Shown in pieces: positions 59,782 through 64,000 of a stretch of DNA of 64,000 nucleotides. The first letter of the stretch is position 1. The number at the start of each line of letters is the position of its first letter. The position numbers and the translations under genes were made by a program. Below the pieces are notes generated by a model that worked only from the letters and a program-made list of their open reading frames with translations, was not told the DNA's origin and did no database searches. Origin of the DNA: Mesorhizobium sp. B4-1-3 (GTDB lineage: Bacteria; Pseudomonadota; Alphaproteobacteria; Rhizobiales; Rhizobiaceae); NCBI RefSeq assembly GCF_006439355.1, contig NZ_VFTG01000016.1:62001-126000 (forward strand), in the 5' to 3' direction.

Positions 59782-61770
59782 ATGTCCGCCACGAAAATCC
59801 TCTGGGGTCAGATCCTGGCGGTCTTCCTGATCGTCCTGTTGACGACCTGGGCGGCAACAGAATGGACAGCATGGCGACTTGGCTTTCAGCCACAGCTCGG
59901 GCCGCACTGGTTCCATGTCGTAGGCTTGCCCGTCTACTACCCGCCGGCGCTGTTCTGGTGGTGGTATTTCTATGACGCCTATGCCCCGGCCATTTTCGTG
60001 GAAGGCGGGCTGATCGCCGTCTCGGGCGGCTTCCTTTCGATCATCGTTGCAATCGGCATGTCGGTCTGGCGGGCGCGCGAAATCAGGAATGTCTACACCT
60101 ACGGTTCAGCCCGTTGGGCCGGGAAGGGGGAGGTGCAGGCTGCCGGCCTGCTCGGCGCGGATGGCGTGGTGCTCGGGCGCTATGATCGCCACTACCTGCG
60201 CCACGATGGGCCAGAGCATGTGCTGTGCTTTGCGCCGACGCGATCCGGCAAGGGCGTCGGGCTGGTGGTGCCATCGCTGCTTACCTGGCCTGGCTCAGCG
60301 ATCGTCCATGATATCAAGGGAGAGAACTGGCAGCTTACCGCCGGGTTTCGTGCGCGGCACGGTCGTGTCCTGCTGTTCGATCCGACCAATGCGAAATCGT
60401 CCGCCTACAATCCTTTGCTGGAAGTTCGCCGCGGCGAATGGGAGGTCCGCGATGTACAGAACATCGCCGACATCCTTGTCGACCCGGAAGGGAGCCTGGA
60501 GAAGCGCAACCACTGGGAAAAAACCAGCCACGCGCTGCTGGTCGGCGCCATCCTGCACGTCCTTTATGCCGAGAAGGACAAGACGCTCGCCGGCGTCGCC
60601 GCCTTCCTTTCCGATCCAAAGCGGCCGATCGAGTCCACCCTGGCCGCAATGATGACAACTGCCCACCTTGGAGAAGGCGGTCCGCATCCGGTCATCGCCA
60701 GTGCGGCGAGAGAATTGCTCAACAAGTCCGACAACGAGCGCTCGGGTGTGCTCTCGACGGCTATGTCCTTCCTCGGCCTTTACCGGGATCCCATTGTCGC
60801 CGAGGTCACCCGGCGCTGCGATTGGCGCATAGCGGACATCGTCGGCGGCAAGGTTCCAGCGACGCTCTACCTGGTGGTGCCCCCATCCGACATAAACCGG
60901 ACGAAGCCGCTCATTCGGCTCATCCTCAACCAGATCGGGCGCCGTCTGACCGAGGAGCTGCACAGAAAGACGAACCGCCATCGGCTGCTGCTTATGCTCG
61001 ACGAATTTCCGGCGCTCGGCCGCCTCGACTTCTTCGAGAGCGCGCTCGCCTTCATGGCAGGCTATGGGCTGAAAAGCTTTCTCATCGCGCAATCACTGAA
61101 CCAGATCGAGAAGGCTTACGGGCCGAACAACTCGATCCTCGACAATTGTCACGTGCGCGTCAGCTTCGCCACGAATGATGAACGGACCGCCAAGCGCGTT
61201 TCGGACGCGCTGGGAACGGCAACCGAGATGCGGGCGATGAAGAACTATGCCGGCCATCGGCTCTCGCCTTGGCTGGGACACCTCATGGTGTCGCGGCAAG
61301 AGACGGCGCGCCAGCTGCTGACCCCCGGCGAGATCATGCAGCTTCCGCCCACGGACGAGATCGTGATGCTGGCGGGCACGCCGCCAATCAGGGCGAAGAA
61401 GGCGCGCTACTACGAGGATGTCCGCTTTCGCGCCCGCGTGCTGCCGCCTCCCGAGCCTGCCCGATCGCAAGATCTTGATGCGGACGACTGGAGCCATCTG
61501 CCGATCCTCGCCCGCTCGGAGTTCGTCGAAACGTCCAATACGTCAGTGCGTGGCAGCGAGGATGCGACGGAATCGGAGCGCCGCTTGCAACCCGAGCTCA
61601 GCCTGGCACGGCCGGTCGAGAATGCGGCGCCGATCGAGAACGAGTTCGAGATCGGTCCGGCCGACGATGCCGACGATGATGCCCTGATCGCGAACCGTCG
61701 CCTGACGGGCCTGATGCAGGGCGTGGCGCGACAGGTGTCCCTCGATCCTGATGACGGCATGGAGTTGTAA
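59782..61770 (+). CDS. traG: TraG/VirD4 type IV coupling protein
   Basis: 662 aa membrane ATPase that links the relaxosome to the type IV secretion channel. Two or three N-terminal membrane segments (ILAVFLIVLLTTWAATEWTA; LIAVSGGFLSIIVAIGMSVW) anchor it. Walker A is FAPTRSGKGVGLVVPSLL, Walker B LLMLDEFPALGRLD, and FLIAQSLNQIEKAYGPNNSI is a conserved TraG block. The last 120 residues are acidic and variable. It lies in the usual order after the relaxase. Confidence 0.93.
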   Translation: MSATKILWGQILAVFLIVLLTTWAATEWTAWRLGFQPQLGPHWFHVVGLPVYYPPALFWWWYFYDAYAPAIFVEGGLIAVSGGFLSIIVAIGMSVWRAREIRNVYTYGSARWAGKGEVQAAGLLGADGVVLGRYDRHYLRHDGPEHVLCFAPTRSGKGVGLVVPSLLTWPGSAIVHDIKGENWQLTAGFRARHGRVLLFDPTNAKSSAYNPLLEVRRGEWEVRDVQNIADILVDPEGSLEKRNHWEKTSHALLVGAILHVLYAEKDKTLAGVAAFLSDPKRPIESTLAAMMTTAHLGEGGPHPVIASAARELLNKSDNERSGVLSTAMSFLGLYRDPIVAEVTRRCDWRIADIVGGKVPATLYLVVPPSDINRTKPLIRLILNQIGRRLTEELHRKTNRHRLLLMLDEFPALGRLDFFESALAFMAGYGLKSFLIAQSLNQIEKAYGPNNSILDNCHVRVSFATNDERTAKRVSDALGTATEMRAMKNYAGHRLSPWLGHLMVSRQETARQLLTPGEIMQLPPTDEIVMLAGTPPIRAKKARYYEDVRFRARVLPPPEPARSQDLDADDWSHLPILARSEFVETSNTSVRGSEDATESERRLQPELSLARPVENAAPIENEFEIGPADDADDDALIANRRLTGLMQGVARQVSLDPDDGMEL

Positions 61771-61776
61771 CGCGCC

Positions 61777-62214
61777 ATGATCAGCTGCAAGAAGAAGAAG
61801 GTCCAGATCTCTGTCTACCTCGATCCGGCCGTGATGGCGATGCTTGCCGACTATGCGGCCCGGCGCGATCAGCCCCAGTCCATGATTGCCGAGGCAGCGA
61901 TCGCTTCGTTCCTATCGCCGGATGCCGATGAACGTCGCGAAGCGGCGATCGCCAAACGCCTCGACCAGGTCGATAGGCGGCTGAACCGGCAGGAACGGGA
62001 TATCGGCATCGCGATCGAGACGCTGGCTGTGTTTGTGCGCTTCTGGCTCGCGACTACGCCTGCCTTGCCCGAGCCTGCCGCGCAGGCCGCACGCGCCAAG
62101 GCGGGCGAACGTTATGAGGCTTTCGTCACGGCGCTGGGCAGGCGCCTGGCGAAGGGCCCGAAACTGCGGCAGGAGATTTCGGAAGATATCGATCCGGGCG
62201 TCGAGAAAAGGTAG
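61777..62214 (+). CDS. Ribbon-helix-helix (CopG-like) protein
   Basis: 145 aa protein. The N-terminal CKKKKVQISVYLDPAVMAML and ADYAARRDQPQSMIAEAAIA form a ribbon-helix-helix DNA-binding fold, with a longer helical C-terminal part (NRQERDIGIAIETLAVFVRF) like those encoded between traG and trbB in rhizobial conjugative elements. It may autoregulate the transfer operon. It starts 7 bases after the TraG stop. Confidence 0.85.
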   Translation: MISCKKKKVQISVYLDPAVMAMLADYAARRDQPQSMIAEAAIASFLSPDADERREAAIAKRLDQVDRRLNRQERDIGIAIETLAVFVRFWLATTPALPEPAAQAARAKAGERYEAFVTALGRRLAKGPKLRQEISEDIDPGVEKR

Positions 62215-62256
62215 TCTTAGCTGCGGCGCGGGACATCGGTGTGGCAGCACCGCGGG

Positions 62257-62403
62257 ATGTGGCGGGAGTTAGACCGCCCATGGCCGGTGACAGACTGGCG
62301 CTGGTATGGCCAATGCTTCGAGGCTCCGCGCATCCTTGGCCGTGCCCGGCGCATCTGGCTTGCGCGCATGATGTCGATGTGGAATGCCGGTCGGGTACCC
62401 TGA
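62257..62403 (+). CDS. Possible tryptophan-rich small protein
   Basis: 48-codon frame with unusual composition: six Trp, many Arg and Met (DWRWYGQCFEAPRILGRARR, IWLARMMSMWNAGRVP). It fills the gap between the RHH gene and the convergent HipA gene. It has no strong ribosome site and no recognisable family; it could equally be a broken end of a transfer gene. Confidence 0.3.
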   Translation: MWRELDRPWPVTDWRWYGQCFEAPRILGRARRIWLARMMSMWNAGRVP

Positions 62404-62433
62404 ATTTCTTGTCCGTGCGTCCTTGGAACGCGA

Positions 62434-63744
62434 TCAGTAGGTCTCAGAGAGAAGCATCGCGCGCCTGGCTATTGCCGACCTGACAGACTCGACGAGTTGC
62501 GCGGGAAAGTGACGCGGCAATTTGGAAATCACGACGTCGGGCCACTTCTCGGCATTTGCGGCGACATCTTCGAAGATCGTGCGCATCAGGGATGTCCCCA
62601 CGCCTGCAACCGCGGCGGTCTGCACGAAATGGCGGGGCATAATTTCATGCATCGAATAGTGCCGGCTCTTGCCGACGGACATCGCAAGCTTGAATTTCTT
62701 GCGAGGTATCTGCCCGGCGTCAAGACTGGGTTGCGCGGTCAGTACGTCGTAGAGCGGTGTCATGCGGAACCGCCCGCCGGGCCCGAGAAAAATGCTGAAG
62801 TTCTTGGCGTGGCCGTCGGTCGCGCCGATCAGCCAGAATACGACGCAAGCGCGCAGGAAAATCGCGATGTCGTCTTCGGGCGTATCGCTGCCTTTTAGAA
62901 GTTCGACAATATCGACGATGCCGGGACCGCCCTCTGATTGGTACTTCCGTGTCGGCGGGAGCGACAGCGCTTGACACATATCCTCCTGGGGCAGGCGCAG
63001 GAGGCGGCCGTCGCGGGCCCACAGCCGGTCGAAGCGCTCGACGATCAGCGTGCGGCGTCCCCCGAAATCCGCGATCTCCGTCTTGGCGGCAGGCACGTCG
63101 AACACCTCGAGGAGCTTGAGGCACAGATACTCGTTCTCAACGCTATTGGAGAGGTCGATGCCGTTGGGCAACCGGCCGATCTGCGGCTTCAGGATATGGG
63201 TGGTCGCCGCCGTGCCGATTGGCTTGAACCAGCGCCCGTCCTTGCGCAATAGCGCCGTCTTTTCCTGGGCACCGGCGATCGAAATGCGGAAATCCTCATC
63301 CTGGCCGAGGCCGAGAGGAGCGGCTGCGAGGTTTTCGATTATTCCGGCGATTTCCTGTCTGCTGACCGGCTTGCCCTCGCTGCAGCCAGGATTGCCCGGA
63401 TCGACGCCGTCGGGCAGGAACTGCAGCGCTCCGACGCAGTCATGACCGAGGGCGGCGAGCATGCTGTAGGCGTCGGTGCCTTCCGCGCCGACACGTTCGG
63501 CTACGCGCTTGCGGATGGTGTCGCTGTCGGGAAGCAGGTTATCGAAGACGTTGATCACAGGCGCGCCGATATAGCGGTCCTCTCGCAAGGGAAGCGAGAG
63601 CGAGACCGGGAAGGTACCGCGCCAGTCCAGCCATTCGCCGGCATACCGGAAGTCTATTGCGCCAGTCGATTCCCTGCGCAGCACACCAACTAGGCGCCCG
63701 TTCAGGAACACATTCAGCGGCGAGTGAATCGGCCGCCGCGCCAT
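62434..63744 (-). CDS. hipA: HipA-type toxin kinase
   Basis: 436 aa serine/threonine kinase toxin of the HipA family. The N-subdomain is FLNGRLVGVLRRESTGAIDF; the kinase core has SIAGAQEKTALL (nucleotide loop), THILKP (Lys), ATDGHAKNFS with the catalytic Asp and Asn, and PLYDVLT as the metal-binding Asp block. All key residues are present, so it should be active. The start overlaps the antitoxin stop (TGATG). It stabilises the element or provides persistence; HipA kinases often phosphorylate aminoacyl-tRNA synthetases. Confidence 0.92.
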   Translation of the reverse strand: MARRPIHSPLNVFLNGRLVGVLRRESTGAIDFRYAGEWLDWRGTFPVSLSLPLREDRYIGAPVINVFDNLLPDSDTIRKRVAERVGAEGTDAYSMLAALGHDCVGALQFLPDGVDPGNPGCSEGKPVSRQEIAGIIENLAAAPLGLGQDEDFRISIAGAQEKTALLRKDGRWFKPIGTAATTHILKPQIGRLPNGIDLSNSVENEYLCLKLLEVFDVPAAKTEIADFGGRRTLIVERFDRLWARDGRLLRLPQEDMCQALSLPPTRKYQSEGGPGIVDIVELLKGSDTPEDDIAIFLRACVVFWLIGATDGHAKNFSIFLGPGGRFRMTPLYDVLTAQPSLDAGQIPRKKFKLAMSVGKSRHYSMHEIMPRHFVQTAAVAGVGTSLMRTIFEDVAANAEKWPDVVISKLPRHFPAQLVESVRSAIARRAMLLSETY

Positions 63745-63998
63745 CAGAACAGATCCTCGATCTCGGCGGCGCTGCCCTTGCTGCGTGAGCGAACCACGAG
63801 CTCAAGGTCGAGGGCTGAGAGAGCGGCCATCAGAGTGCTGAGCTGCACCGCAGGCTCGCCGGCTTCAAGGCGGGACACCGTAGCCTGGCGCAGGTGGATT
63901 TGATTGCCAAGCGCCTCTTGCGTTAGGCCGGCCTGTCGGCGAGCGCGGCGCAGAATGGCGCCGAGTTGCTTTTCATTGCGAGCGATCTGGTCGGTCAT
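63744..63998 (-). CDS. hipB: HipB-type antitoxin (XRE family)
   Basis: 84 aa helix-turn-helix antitoxin. LGAILRRARRQAGLTQEALG and HLRQATVSRLEAGEPAVQLS form the XRE DNA-binding domain, and the short tail VVRSRSKGSAAEIEDLF is a HipB-like C-terminus that contacts HipA. It lies directly before hipA and would repress the operon with it. Its start codon lies at the window's last bases, so the promoter is outside. Confidence 0.88.
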   Translation of the reverse strand: MTDQIARNEKQLGAILRRARRQAGLTQEALGNQIHLRQATVSRLEAGEPAVQLSTLMAALSALDLELVVRSRSKGSAAEIEDLF

Positions 63999-64000
63999 GA

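Noticed and set aside
1..64000. Search for CRISPR arrays, rRNA and tRNA genes
   Set aside because: No regularly spaced repeats, no rRNA-like stretch and no tRNA cloverleaf was recognised by eye; a covariance search would be needed to be certain.

Overview
The window looks like alphaproteobacterial DNA, most likely Hyphomicrobiales near Mesorhizobium/Aminobacter. The grounds are high GC, the gene families present, a ROSE-type leader before an Hsp20 gene, and a transfer-gene backbone typical of rhizobial integrative and conjugative elements (ICEs). No rRNA, tRNA, CRISPR array, intact transposase or integrase was seen.

Region 1 (1-20.4 kb) is catabolic. A minus-strand operon runs from a GntR/UTRA regulator through a UbiD-family decarboxylase, its UbiX flavin prenyltransferase, an Asp/Glu-racemase-like protein, a three-subunit FAD/[2Fe-2S] dehydrogenase of the HcnABC/OoxAB type and a TIGR02444 protein. 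Beside it lie two RidA-like deaminases, a DadA-like oxidoreductase, a VOC protein, a DoxX membrane protein and a ketosteroid-dehydrogenase-like flavoprotein. A second minus-strand operon codes for an aldehyde dehydrogenase, a ThDP enzyme and a polar amino acid ABC importer. An FCD-type GntR regulator closes the region.

Region 2 (20.4-29.3 kb) is a plus-strand operon-like run: DUF1185 protein, an alpha/beta hydrolase-flavin reductase-Nudix-like fusion, a luciferase-like monooxygenase, an aldehyde dehydrogenase and a PotABCD-type importer. A promoter with an overlapping TGGTATACCA operator precedes it. The set suggests uptake and monooxygenase-driven breakdown of an unidentified nitrogenous compound.

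Region 3 (29.3-40.5 kb) is accessory DNA. It has a decayed SDR gene, a C-terminal relic of a toprim gene, a sugar/glycerol-phosphate type ABC importer with a LacI-type operator, two Hsp20 genes (the first with a candidate RpoH promoter and RNA thermometer), an NDUFS4-domain protein and a DUF2076 protein. A leader of about 220 bp that contains a hairpin with different but paired stem sequences occurs at both ends (30.13 and 40.25 kb).

Region 4 (40.5-64 kb) is the backbone of a rhizobial ICE: ArdC-like antirestriction protein, ParB-like protein, a large methyltransferase/helicase (with a frameshift), toprim protein, DUF2493, DUF736, a stand-alone DUF2285 protein (QseM-like), FseA encoded in two frames joined by a probable programmed +1 frameshift, RdfS, DUF2840, TraF peptidase, a second DUF736, lytic transglycosylase, a candidate oriT, RlxS relaxase, TraG coupling protein, an RHH protein and a HipBA toxin-antitoxin pair. 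MerR and carboxymuconolactone-decarboxylase pseudogenes lie inside it. The mating-pore (trb) genes and integrase are not in the window.
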